A DNA stretch of 64,000 bases, from positions 436,001 through 500,000 of the forward strand of contig NC_088296.1 in NCBI RefSeq assembly GCF_032854445.1. The letters are read 5' to 3'. The notes below the pieces were generated by a model. That model saw nothing but the letters and a program-made list of their open reading frames with translations. It ran no database searches and was not told where the DNA came from. Position numbers and translations under genes: made by a program. This DNA is from Liolophura sinensis. Taxonomy: Eukaryota; Mollusca; Polyplacophora; Chitonida; Chitonidae. This document shows, in pieces, positions 41,893 through 53,439 of this stretch (position 1 is its first letter; every line of letters begins with the position of its first letter).

Positions 41893-42082
41893 CGTCACTC
41901 CGAGCCAGTTGGTAGAGCGTCCGCTTCGGTGGGCGGTAGACCCAGGGTCAATCCTGAGTCGGGTCACACCTAAGGCCTTGAAAGAGGAAGTTGTAGCTCT
42001 CTCACTTGCCGTTCAGCATTAAGGGGACTGGTTGGCCCGTTTCAGTATAATGGCTCGTGTGGGGCGGCTTACTTGCCTTCTA
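41893..42082 (+). mobile_element. SINE family 2, + copy of an inverted pair
   Basis: ctccgagccagttggtagag, cgtccgcttcggtgggcggt, box-B-like cagggtcaatcctgag, gaggaagttgtagctctctc, gtttcagtataatggctcgt, ggcggcttacttgccttcta. Confidence 0.85.
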
Positions 42083-42086
42083 TAAC

Positions 42087-42215
42087 TACCAGTCGTTGCA
42101 CTATCCCCTATCCATGCAAGGAAGCTACAGCTTCCCCTTTTAAGGTCTTAGGTCTGACCCAACCCAGGATTGATCCTGGGTTGGCAAGAGGACCTCTACC
42201 AACTGAGCCATCGGT
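42087..42215 (-). mobile_element. SINE family 2, inverted partner
   Basis: Reverse complement shows ccaacccaggatt/gatcctggg box-B-like and the tggctcagttggtagagg head (read at ctctaccaactgagcca, 42194-42210). With 41893-42082 it forms a tail-to-tail pair a few bases apart. Confidence 0.85.
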
Positions 42216-42269
42216 CGTAAGTATTTCGAACAAAACCCTATCGGAGGTAAATTGACAAGTGTGATGTCT

Positions 42270-42830
42270 TTGTGATGACCTGGGATGTCCATTTTGGTTG
42301 ACGACTGGTATACGGATGTCTGCTTTGACGCATTTGACGCAGGTTACATCGAATTCTCTGAGGTCGTCTAACCGTCCATCAGTATGACGTTCACCTGGAT
42401 AATCCCATAATGCCCGTCTCCATCACCGCCCTTAAAATTGACGACTACTCAATAAGTGGAAAATAAACTAAATAAACAAACAAATAAGTTCACAGTCTTT
42501 AAATGTTTACAGCCATAAAACTGACAAATTTGAAAACGGCGTTGAAATTTTCTGTAATCATTCATCATAACTCTGTCAAATTCGGTTTAACCAGGGGTGT
42601 TGGGTTAGATCGCCACGTTGCAATCAAAGCGCAGCTAAAATATATATTGTAAACTAGCATGATGCACGCTCTGAATACTGATTTCACTCATTCGCCTAGA
42701 ACATAAGATTCTTAGTCTTAAACCAGTATTAAACCAGAACATAAGAAGACTTAGTCTTGCGATTATTGACTTGAAACATCCATTTTGACTGACGGTTAGT
42801 ATACACATGTCTGTTTTGACAAATAGATTT
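42270..42830 (+). mobile_element. Fragments of the reverse-transcriptase element 3' end
   Basis: tccattttggttgacgactg with gtatacggatgtctg at 42288; then gttagatcgccacgttgcaa at 42605; then cttgcgattattgacttgaa and catccattttgactgacgg at 42756-42800. These are blocks of the element seen at 31490-31860 and 53080-53430. Confidence 0.65.
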
Positions 42831-43020
42831 AAACTTAATTAAGCATTAATCAAACAAAAGTGAATGAAGTGAGTCTTTCTTTTTCCAGTACAACACATTC
42901 TTTGAGAATCTGAATGTTGGTTTTATTTGCTGACTGCATCTTTTCATGCTTACTTCCGAAGTTGCGTTTTATTGTCATTTTTGGCTTAAAGTTTAAAATA
43001 AATATGGTTGACATTTTCAG

Positions 43021-43690
43021 GTACGAGTCTAACAGCTTCTCCATGGCAGAACACGGCGGAACACACCTTGATGCGCCTGCGCACTTCTGGAAAGGCGGCT
43101 GGCGTGTGCACGACATCCCGCTGACACGTTTCATTGGTCCAGGGGTCGTTATCGATATCTCAGCGCGTGCCCAGCAGAACCCGGATGCACAGGTGGAAGT
43201 GGCAGATCTTCTAAAGTGGGAAGAGGATCACGGGAAAATCCCTGAGCGAGCAATGGTTCTTATGAACTCGGGCTGGAGCCAGCGCTGGCCGAACAAAACA
43301 CTGGTGTTCGGATCTCGAACGCCCGACGATTCTTCGACCTTCCACTTTCCCGGCTTCAGCCCGAAGGCCTCTCAATGGCTGGTTGACAATAGGAAACATA
43401 TCAACGCCATCGGCGTAGACACGCCCTCTGTAGATTATGGCCAATCACGCGATTTCGAGACTCATGTGATCACTGCAGGCGCCAGCCTCGTTTGTCTGGA
43501 AAACATAGCTCACTTAGACAAGATACCAGTCAAGGGAGCCACAATAAACGCGATCCCCATGAAAATCCGCGACGGAAGTGGAGCTCCAGTGAGAATGTTC
43601 GCCATTATGAATAACGTCAACGCGGCGCAGGACGTCCACTTCGCAAAAATATCATTCCTGGTTATATTAGTCGCCATTACCTTCACATAG
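43021..43690 (+). CDS. Kynurenine formamidase/isatin hydrolase-type cyclase, terminal coding exon
   Basis: This is a metal-dependent hydrolase of the cyclase family (PF04199), which opens amide bonds in compounds such as N-formylkynurenine or isatin. The exon starts after the acceptor gacattttcag, with one base completing a codon, and runs 222 codons to TAG. At residues ~11-22 it has EHGGTHLDAPAHF, the HxGTHxDxPxH metal-site signature. Later blocks GVDTPSVDYG, CLENIAHLDKIP and IRDGSGAPVRMFAI match the family C-terminal half. About 40-60 N-terminal residues must come from upstream exons that were not found. The last ~13 residues (ISFLVILVAITFT) are strongly hydrophobic, after an NNVNAAQD stretch, which suggests a GPI-anchor signal or a C-terminal membrane segment. 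The ORF extends 5' to 42914, but that part is intron. The true substrate is unknown. Confidence 0.92.
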
Positions 43691-44875
43691 AAATCTAAAT
43701 GTGTTTTAAACCATCCACCGACCAACTACCGACCAACCACCGACCATACACCGACCACATGCAGATTGTGGAAAATGTTACCAAATGTAACTTGGACAAG
43801 GTACAAGTCAAACGTGCCACAATATACACAGTGCTATTCTAACGCCCTCTCAGCTGTAGATTCTCTTTGAAAATGTGCGCTTTGAAACTTATCATGAAAT
43901 ACGTCAAAGCGAGGAACGACATCTGCTTTACAAAAAAAAAATTATCTTTTTTGCTCATACTGTGCCTTAATCGTCTTCACTAAAAATTCCCCACAAGATT
44001 TCATTACAATTAAATATATCGCCAACACAAAAATATAATTATTTCTCATATTACTTACAAATTAATAGCACCCCCTGAGGCAGAGCCTCACGAGATTAGG
44101 TGGTTTAGGAGAAATTTGAGTCATCAGCCGAAGTATATCTCCTGCATTAATTTGTGTACATGTATTTCTTAAACTGCTTATCGCCTTACTCCAGTCTTTT
44201 GTGTTCATGCGATGACGACAGGGAGAGGGTTGTGCCCAGGAGTTTAAAGTGCTTGCCTTAACATCGCCGCTGGACACTCGTGATCCGGATTTAAATACGG
44301 CCTTGGACTTGGTATTTTTAGATTTCACCGCGCTAACTTTCGTGAGGGCAATAAGCAATCAATGCCTTTCCACAGTCGAGAGAATGGTGTCCGTAGCTGG
44401 GATAGACGTGGGAAAGTTCGTTTATAATAGTAACTTGGAAAAGATTAAATTAAATAAAAACGTTCACTTTCTTTAAACCCTTACGGCTCTAAAGTTGCCC
44501 CCCCCCCCCTCCCTTTGTTTTTTTTTTTTTTTTTGGAGAACAACGTTCAAGCCTACTGCCTCATTACTGTCTATTTCGGTTCATCCCGGGGCTCGGGACC
44601 TCATATTTGCCGTGCTGAGACGTGGGAGAGTTCATTTATAATAGTATCTTGAAAAAAGGTCTATGATTTACATCGACTATAAGACTGACCGCCTATGTGG
44701 AAACTTTCTGAATATGACGTTAAGTACCGATGTCGATGTTGAGACTATGACCGGGAAGGCAGCTCATTTGTACATACTTTATACAGTTACCCACTCCCCA
44801 AACCGCCACGCCTTATCCCTGTTGAGTTTTAGTAGGCACAAGCCAGTCTATAGACCAGTGGTGTCTAATAAATTG
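43691..44875. other. 3' flank of the cyclase gene, no further exon
   Basis: Begins with a short tandem of 'ccaccgacca' (43720-43760). A segment is duplicated imperfectly: gacgtgggaaagttcgttta at 44406 and gacgtgggagagttcattta at 44619. Homopolymer C and T runs lie at 44499-44535. AATAAA at 44453-44458 is a possible but distant poly(A) signal. Several short frames lack support. Confidence 0.4.
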
Positions 44876-44877
44876 CA

Positions 44878-45113
44878 ATAAACATCACTGCCTCCATATG
44901 TCTCTTACCAATGTGATCGGTGTAAGTTCGGGTTCAGCTCATAGTGGCTTCCTCTCCGGTCGTACGTGGGAAGGTTTGTCAGCAGCCTCTGGTTTGTCGT
45001 CGGTTTCCCAGGGGAGCTCTGCTCGGTTTCCTCTCACCATAGTGCTGGCTGCTGTTGTGTAAGTGAAATATTTTTGAGGACGGCCCAAAACACCAAATAA
45101 TTAAATAAATAAA
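44878..45113 (+). mobile_element. SINE family 1, head degraded
   Basis: actgcctccatatgtctctt, accaatgtgatcggtgtaag, ctcatagtggcttcctctcc, acgtgggaaggtttgtcagc, ccatagtgctggctgctgtt, aattaaataaataaataa. Confidence 0.88.
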
Positions 45114-45549
45114 TAATGACCTTTCACATCGTTAGGTTACCGTCATGGTTATCCTCAGAAACCCGTGCTATGAATCTCGCCAGGAATTCCAAGCTGTCCT
45201 CAGCTGTACAAAGAGTAAACAGTTTCCATTATTTTCATACGAAGCAGATGAACGCTAACACTGGCCGCCTGAACCCCAACCCTACACCCCTCCCCCCCAC
45301 CCGCCCCACCCCCAACAAAAAAAAAAACAATCCGTAGCTGTAATAGGGTCTTGAGTCCGGTAGTACGCTCGTGGAGACGAATGTTCTGATTGGTGACATC
45401 ATGCTCTTTGCTCTGGCAGTTCATTGGTTGAAACGGACTGTCCCTATGAATTTCCTAGTATTTTCAAGGTACAGCTGTCGTTAGCTTAGCTGACTGAAAT
45501 ACCATGATAACGTATATCTCTAAAATGTGTGGTTATGACAAATCCAGTG

Positions 45550-45662
45550 AGGTACGGGAACCTCTGCCCAATTTTCTCTCACTACCATGCTGGTCGCCAT
45601 GGTATAAGTTAAGTATTCTTGAGTACCGTGTAAAACACCAATCAAATCAATCAGTCAACTAA
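45550..45662 (+). mobile_element. SINE family 1, 3' fragment
   Basis: cctctgcccaattttctctc, accatgctggtcgccatggt, ataagttaagtattcttgag, then aaatcaatcagtcaact. Confidence 0.8.
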
Positions 45663-45714
45663 TCAGTACGATGAGATACAATTTTCCGTGACTGCTGCCC
45701 AATCCACTTGATTG

Positions 45715-46040
45715 GTTTATTGATTTAAGAATATTTCACTTATACGACGAAGGCCAGCATCCTAATGGGAGGAAGCAATCACATAATACCGCAAGCATAC
45801 ACACATCCAAATCAGAAAGGCAGAAATAAACAGCAGAGTACACAGCTTGGACCTGAATTATGGCGGGCGGGTAAGGCGGGTAAGGTTATTTAAGAATATT
45901 TCACTTATACGACGAAGGCCAGCATCCTGATGGGAGGAAGCAATCACATAATACCGCAAGCATACACACATCCAAATCAGAAGGGCAGAAATAAACAGCA
46001 GAGTACACAGCTTGGACCTGAATTATGGCGGGCGGGTAAG
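45715..46040 (-). repeat. ~162 bp tandem duplication starting in a SINE fragment
   Basis: Segment 45727-45880 (aagaatatttcacttatacg, gaaggccagcatcctaatgg, ataccgcaagcatacacaca, ttatggcgggcgggtaag) is repeated almost exactly at 45889-46040. The first ~60 bp of each is the SINE family 1 3' end in reverse. The two copies differ at few positions (ctaatgg/ctgatgg, aaggcag/agggcag). Confidence 0.93.
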
Positions 46041-46360
46041 TTTCCCCGTGATCTGAGAGTGCATAAGCTGTGTGAAGCACTTAACCTGATGCCATTTTTA
46101 GAACTTTCTGATGACGTTCTTGAGGTTGTAGTGTCATGAAACGCCAGGATGTTCGAGGAAAGTTACGAATACGTGACTGACTCGACTGTTTTGTTACACT
46201 TGTAACTGGTCGATTGTTAATGTAACAAGCATGGCAACATATACCTCATGTGTTACCATGGTAGTTATAGTCAATAGCCTACGATTTTTTTTCTTGGGTG
46301 TTTCCCAGGAAGGAAACTAAATAAGCTTGTATAAGCCAGAAGGCATAAACGCGGATTTAT
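46041..46360. other. No feature seen
   Basis: Short unique stretch between the 162 bp duplication and the 72 bp array. Confidence 0.4.
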
Positions 46361-46361
46361 T

Positions 46362-47458
46362 CACTTCAGATTGTGTTGTAATTTGCCATACACGTATCAT
46401 GGATATGCCCTAACGTAATTGTGCTGATTTATTCACTTCAGATTGTGTTGTAATTTGCCATACACGTATCATGGATATGCCCTAACGTAATTGTGCTGAT
46501 TTATTCACTTCTGATTGTGTTATAATTTGCCATACACGTAACATGGATATGCCCTAACGTAATTGCGCTGATTATTCACTTCTGATTGTGTTATAATTTG
46601 CCATACACGTAACATGGATATGTCCTAACGTAATTGCGCCGATTTATTCACTTCTGATTGTGTTATAATTTGCCATACACGTAGCATGGATATGCCCTAA
46701 CGTAATTGCGCTGATTTATTCACTTCAGATTGTGTTATAATTTGCCATACACGTAACATGGATATGCCCTAACGTAATTGCGCTGATTTATTCACTTCTG
46801 ATTGTGTTATAATTTGCCATACACGTAACATGGATATGCCCTAACGTAATTGCGCTGATTTATTCACTTCCGATTGTGTTATAATTTGCCATACACGTAG
46901 CATGGATATGCCCTAACGTAATTGTGCTGATTTATTCACTTCCGATTGTGTTATAATTTGCCATACACGTAGCATGGATATGCCCTAACGTAATTGTGCT
47001 GATTTATTCACTTCTGATTGTGTTATAATTTGCCATACACGTAACATGGATATGCCCTAACGTAATTGTGCTGATTTATTCACTTCCGATTGTGTTATAA
47101 TTTGCCATACACGTATCATGGATATGCCCTAACGTAATTGTGCTGATTTATTCACTTCCGATTGTGTTATAATTTGCCATACACGTATCATGGATATGCC
47201 CTAAGTGTATCAGATTGTGTTGTAATTTGCCATGCACGTATCATGGATATGCCCTAACGTAATTGTGCTGATTTATTCACTTCCGATTGTGTTATAATTT
47301 GCCATACACGTATCATGGATATGCCCTAAGTGTATCAGATTGTGTTATAATTTGCCATACACGTATCATGGATATGCCCTAAGTGTATCAGATTGTATTG
47401 TAATTTGCCATACACGTATCATGTATGCCCTAACGTAGATGTGCTGATTTATCCACTT
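46362..47458. repeat. 72 bp tandem array, about 14-15 copies
   Basis: Unit: gatttattcacttcagattg, tgttgtaatttgccatacac, gtatcatggatatgccctaa, cgtaattgtgct. Variants at a few fixed sites (cttca/cttct/cttcc; gtatc/gtaac/gtagc) form blocks. At the right end units shorten to ~52 bp by joining ccctaa directly to gtgtatcagattg. A SINE replaces the last unit. Confidence 0.95.
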
Positions 47459-47462
47459 CGCA

Positions 47463-47650
47463 CTGACTTCAGATCCAGCTCATGCTGGCTTCCATCCCGG
47501 CAGTGCGTGGAAAGGTCTTTCAGCAACATGCGGATCGCTGTGGATTCCCCCCGGATTCTACCTAGTTTCCTCCCACCATAGTGCTGGCTGTCATCGTGTA
47601 AGTGACATATTCTTGAGTACAGCGTAAAGCACTAATAAACAAATAAACTT
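47463..47650 (+). mobile_element. SINE family 1, 5'-truncated, at array edge
   Basis: cttcagatccagctcatgct, cggcagtgcgtggaaaggtc, ccatagtgctggctgtcatc, taagtgacatattcttgagt, tail aaacaaataaa. Confidence 0.88.
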
Positions 47651-47726
47651 AATCATATCTTGTCTTGTATATACACCCTATACATTCCACGTGGAAATAT
47701 CAAATCATACTTACATTACGTTGGAG

Positions 47727-47890
47727 CCGGGCATGGCTGAGCGGTTGTCTTTCAATCGCTAGAAAATACGGACTGTCAGTTCAATCCTGGCCTGAAACAG
47801 GGAATTTCATCAACCTTCCCTCTTTCTGTTAGTGTATGGGGTTTGGTGACGACGCGTTGTTAATTAGCAGTAAGCTCGCCCTAACGTGAG
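47727..47890 (+). mobile_element. tRNA-like repeat head, unassigned family
   Basis: gccgggcatggctgagcggt (box-A-like), then ggactgtcagttcaatcctg (box-B-like), followed by a non-tRNA body. A SINE head is inferred; no second copy was found in the window. Confidence 0.45.
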
Positions 47891-48181
47891 GGCCATTTAT
47901 CTTCTGCCAGTAGCATGTGTCTATCTGTCAGTCACACGTGACTGGGAAGTTAATTATTAGCTAAATAATTATATCAATTAATTAATATTACGTACCATAC
48001 GAACGGGCATCGCCTATTATTGTTCATTTCCGGTTTTCCCTCGATATACATACCCGAGTGTGTAGAACAATCCCAGCCTCTTTCAGGAAACCAATCATAT
48101 CCTCAGATTTCCATTGTGAAAGCCAAATCCAAGCCTGTGTCAGGAAACCATCAAAATTCTCCGGTTACCCTTGGTATCGTG

Positions 48182-48432
48182 TATTTATTTATTTATTTAT
48201 TTATTTATTTATTTTATTGGTGTTTTACGCCGTACTGCGTATATGTCACTTATACAACGGCGACCAGCATAATGGTGAAAAGAGAGCGGGTAGAGCTCAG
48301 GGGAAACCCTCGCCCATCCGCAGGCTGCAGACAGACCTTCTCCTGTACGGCCGGAGAGGAAACCAGTATGACCTGGGTTTGAGCTTACAGTAACCGCATT
48401 GGTGCGGGTCATTGCGGCGCGTTGGCGAGCGA
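48182..48432 (-). mobile_element. SINE family 1, inverted
   Basis: A long ATTT tail, ttggtgttttacgccgtact, cgaccagcataatggtg, ccctcgcccatccgcaggct, gtacggccggagaggaaacc, head remnants to gttggcgagcgaacc. Confidence 0.92.
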
Positions 48433-48779
48433 ACCACTACGAAATGTTAAAGGTAACTGCGTAGTACAAAAAAAAATCAATACACGTGAGGCAATTTGGG
48501 AACAAAGAGACGTGTAAATATCAAATTCACGTTTTACTCGGCTGAAGAGAACTCTGGAGGACGCTAGCCGTTTTCTGACAAGAGTTGCTTTGTAGTGTTA
48601 ACGCGATATTGACGGCATTTAGAACATAGTGTCCACACAAAGACTGACAGCATTTTCGGGACACTATGTAAGTGGAACACATTTTTTCGCATAGCTTAGA
48701 CCATCCGTGCTATTGCTTAATCAGGGTAGATTGATTGACTGACTGATAAGCTGGTTAGTAATTATGCAGTAACTTTAAT

Positions 48780-49790
48780 TTAGCCACTGAAAACAGTTGG
48801 TATATCATTTCTTTAACTTTACGAATAAAACAGTTATATACCATAGCTTTAACTTTACCACTGAAACATATATTATCGCTTTGCCTCTACCACTAAACAG
48901 TTGGTATATCAACAGTGTAATTTTACCCCTAAAACATTTGACATATCGTCGCTTTGTCTCTACCTCTAGAACAGTTGGTATCTCATCCCTTTGTCTCTAC
49001 CTCTAGAACAGTTGGTATATCATCCCTTTGTCTCTACCTCTAAAACAGTTGGTATATCATCGCTTTGATTTTACCTCTGTGTATCACTCCTTTGGCTTTT
49101 ACCACTGAAAACAGTTGGTACATCATTTTGGATCCACCCCTAAAAACGGCTTTCACATCATCGCTTTGGCTTTACCACTAAAAATTTTGGTACATCGTTG
49201 TTTTTACATTGCCACTACAAACAGATGGTACATTGTCCCTTCGACTTTACCATTAACACAGTTGGTTATCATCACTTTGATTTTGTCACTAAAAACTGAT
49301 GATTTGTCTCTACCACAAAAACGGTTTGTACATCATCTCTTTGACTTTACAACCGAAAACAGTGTGTACATCATCGATTGATCTCTGCCACTAAAACCAG
49401 CTCGTATGTCATCGTTGAACTTTACCACTAAAACAGTTGGTATGTAATCTGTTTGACTTTACCACTAAAACAGTTATATGTCATCACTTGGACTTCACAA
49501 CTAAAAACAGTTGGTACATCATCGCTTTGCGTCTACCCTTAAAACAGTTGGTACGTCATCGTTTGGCATCTGCCACGAAAGCAGTTGGTATGTCATCGCT
49601 TTGCCTTTACCACAAAAACAGTTGGTACATCAACGTTTTAACTTTACTACAAAAAACAGTTGATATGTCATCACTTTGGTAATACCTATTAAACAATTGG
49701 TATATCATCGTTTTGGCTTTACCACGGAAAACAATTGCCATATCATAGATTTGACTGTACCACTAAAGCAGTTGGTATATTATCCCCTTG
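48780..49790. repeat. Diverged ~37-38 bp repeats flanking the 44 bp satellite
   Basis: About 26 loose copies of ctttaccactaaaacagttg then gtatatcatcgctttga. They grade into the homogeneous 44 bp units, which share 'ttaccgctaacaacaattgg' and 'tatatcatcgctttta'. The open frames are artefacts. Confidence 0.9.
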
Positions 49791-52560
49791 GCTTTACCGC
49801 TAACAACAATTGGCACATGTATATCATCGCTTTTACTTTACCGCTAACAACAACTGGCACATGTATATCATCGCTTTTACTTTACCGCTAACAGCAATTG
49901 GCACATGTATATCATCGCTTTTACTTTACCGCTAACAACAATTGGCACATGTATATCATCGCTTTTACTTTACCGCTAACAACAATTGGCACATGTATAT
50001 CATCGCTTTTACTTTACCGCTAACAACAATTGTCACATGTATATCATCGCTTTTACATTACCGCTAACAACAATTGGCACATGTATATCATCGCTTTTAC
50101 TTTACCGCTAACAACAATTGGCACATGTATATCATCGCTTTTACTTTACCGCTAACAACAATTGGCACATGTATATCATCGCTTTTACTTTGCCGCTAAC
50201 AACAATTGGCACATGTATATCATCGCTTTTACTTTACCGCTAACAACAATTGGCACATGTATATCATCGCTTTTACTTTACCGCTAACAGCAATTGGCAC
50301 ATGTATATCATCGCTTTTATTTTACCGCTAACAACAATTGGCACATGTATATCATCGCTTTTACTTTACCGCTAACAACAATTGGCACATGTATATCATC
50401 GCTTTTATTTTACCGCTAACAACAATTGGCACATGTTTATCATCGCTTTTATTTTACCGCTAACAACAATTGGCACATGTATATCATCGCTTTTACTTTA
50501 CCGCTAACAACAATTGGCACATGTATATCATCGCTTTTACTTTACCGCTAACAACAATTGGCACATGTATATCATCGCTTTTACTTTACCGCTAACAACA
50601 ATTGTCACATGTATATCATCGCTTTTACATTACCGCTAACAACAATTGGCACATGTATATCATCGCTTTTACTTTACCGCTAACAACAATTGGCACATGT
50701 ATATCATCGCTTTTACTTTACCGCTAACAACAATTGGCACATGTATATCATCGCTTTTACTTTGCCGCTAACAACAATTGGCACATGTATATCATCGCTT
50801 TTACTTTACCGCTAACAACAATTGGCACATGTATATCATCGCTTTTACTTTACCGCTAACAGCAATTGGCACATGTATATCATCGCTTTTATTTTACCGC
50901 TAACAACAATTGGCACATGTATATCATCGCTTTTACTTTACCGCTAACAACAATTGGCACATGTATATCATCGATTTTATTTTACCGCTAACAACAATTG
51001 GCACATGTTTATCATCGCTTTTATTTTACGGCTAACAACAATTGGCACATGTATATCATCGCTTTTACTTTACCGCTAACAACAATTGGCACATATATAT
51101 CATCGCTTTTATTTTACCGCTAACAACAATTGGCACATGTATATCATCGCTTTTACTTTACCGCTAACAACAATTGGCACATATATATCATCGCTTTTAC
51201 TTTACCGCTAACAACATTTGGCACATGTATATCATCGCTTTTATTTTACCGCTAACAACAATTGGCACATGTATATCATCGCTTTTACTTTACCGCTAAC
51301 AACAATTGACACATGTATATCATCGCTTTTACTTTACCGCTAACAACAATTGGCACATGTATATCATCGCTTTTACTTTACCGCTAACAGCAATTGGCAC
51401 ATGTATATCATCGCTTTTACTTTACCGCTAACAACAATTGGCACATGTATATCATCGCTTTTATTTTACCGCTAACAACAATTGGCACATGTATATCATC
51501 GCTTTTACTTTACCGCTAACAACAATTGGCACATGTATATCATCGCTTTTACTTTACCGCTAACAACAATTGTCACATGTATATCATCGCTTTTTACATT
51601 ACCGCTAACAACAATTGGCACATGTATATCATCGCTTTTACTTTACCGCTAACAACAATTGGCACATGTATATCATCGCTTTTACTTTACCGCTAACAAC
51701 AATTGGCACATGTATATCATCGCTTTTACTTTGCCGCTAACAACAATTGGCACATGTATATCATCGCTTTTACTTTACCGCTAACAACAATTGGCACATG
51801 TATATCATCGCTTTTACTTTACCGCTAACAGCAATTGGCACATGTATATCATCGCTTTTATTTTACCGCTAACAACAATTGGCACATGTATATCATCGCT
51901 TTTACTTTACCGCTAACAACAATTGGCACATGTATATCATCGCTTTTATTTTACCGCTAACAACAATTGGCACATGTTTATCATCGCTTTTATTTTACCG
52001 CTAACAACAATTGGCACATGTATATCATCGCTTTTACTTTACCGCTAACAACAATTGGCACATGTATATCATCGCTTTTACTTTACCGCTAACAACAATT
52101 GGCACATGTATATCATCGCTTTTACTTTACCGCTAACAGCAATTGGCACATGTATATCATCGCTTTTACTTTACCGCTAACAACAATTGGCACATGTATA
52201 TCATCGCTTTTATTTTACCGCTAACAACAATTGGCACATGTATATCATCGCTTTTACTTTACCGCTAACAACAATTGGCACATGTATATCATCGCTTTTA
52301 CTTTACCGCTAACAACAATTGGCACATGTATATCATCGCTTTTACTTTACCGCTAACAACAATTGGCACATGTATATCATCGCCTTTACTTTACCGCTAA
52401 CAACAATTGGCACATGTATATCATCGCTTTTACTTTACCGCTAACAACAATTGGCACATGTATATCATCGCTTTTACATTACCGCTAACAACAATTGACA
52501 CATGTATATCATCGCTTTTACTTTACCGCTAAAAACAGTTAGCATATCATCGCTTTTATC
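49790..52560. repeat. Homogeneous 44 bp satellite, about 62 units
   Basis: Unit: ttggcacatgtatatcatcg, cttttactttaccgctaaca, acaa. Rare marker variants recur in the same order: tgtcacatgt at 50031, 50603 and 51571, spaced 572 (13 x 44) and 968 (22 x 44) bp, each followed by a cattacc unit, then a tttgccgc unit, agcaatt and ttatttt units, and 'atgtttatc'. Blocks of units were therefore duplicated together. The right end decays at 52520-52580. Confidence 0.97.
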
Positions 52561-52699
52561 ATTGATAACAGTAGGTATTATCACTTCAAGGAAATTGTCG
52601 TACAAACGGACACCGGAAACACATTTATTACGCAGTTGTTGTTTTACACCGTACTCATATGGAGAGAGATCCCAAAATCTCTGGCACCCTGCTTCGTAA

Positions 52700-53435
52700 T
52701 TGTGTATAGACCCGTATAACCTGGAGCTAGGGGCTGTATACGCATCGTGTCGAATTACATGTAAATCCCCACGTTAGATAGATCAACAATTGCAATCAAA
52801 GGGGTTACCACTATCACAGACCATATTTCAAGATGGATAGTTTTAAATTTAACGTTGTAAATGATCCTTACTTCGACACCAATATACGGAAGGGTCCTAC
52901 AGATGACGTGTATTCCACCAAACGCCTTCACTCTAAGTTTCTTAATTTTTACAGTGTATGCAATTCTCTTGTAAGTAAATATGGACAGATTGTCCGGATA
53001 TTTCTTCTTCATGGCTGTGTCTAATTCCGCTTTACCCGGGACTATGGACAGTGTATCCATCGTGTTGAATAACATCGTCACGTTGGTATAATGATCAGTT
53101 GTAATCAAGTTTCATATAATGTAATAAGATATATATTTTATGTTTGACAATTTATATACTTTAGTCTTACCTTGTACGCGATTTAAACACTGATTTCCTG
53201 GAATATTCCTTACGTCATTACGTCATTCCAACATCAATGAAAACTGTTGACTGCTTCTGTTTGCACGTTTCCCTCCTAAATTCGTACTTAATGTACATAC
53301 ACTTTTCTTTGTTCTTTGTTACTTTGCGCTAAACCTTCGTCTTGGGAATTGGTCTTGCGATTACAGACTGGAAATGTCTACTTTGGTTGACTGCTGGTAT
53401 ACAAATGTCTCTTTGGACGCATGGACTAAAAAATT
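52700..53435 (+). pseudogene. Reverse-transcriptase element remnant, C-terminal part
   Basis: The + strand reads FNVVNDPYFDTNIRKGP (about 52842-52900), then STKRLHSKFLNFYSVCNSLV with SKYGQ (to ~52990), then the 3' region shared with 31490-31780, and GIGLAITDW...LLWLTAGIQM at 53342-53410. The central part is deleted compared with 62590-62830. Confidence 0.75.
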
Positions 53436-53439
53436 ATTC

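Noticed and set aside
42914-43020. N-terminal 36 codons of the cyclase frame (MLVLFADCIFSCLLPKL...)
   Set aside because: They precede a clear gacattttcag acceptor and do not match the family. They are AT-rich intron sequence that happens to be open.
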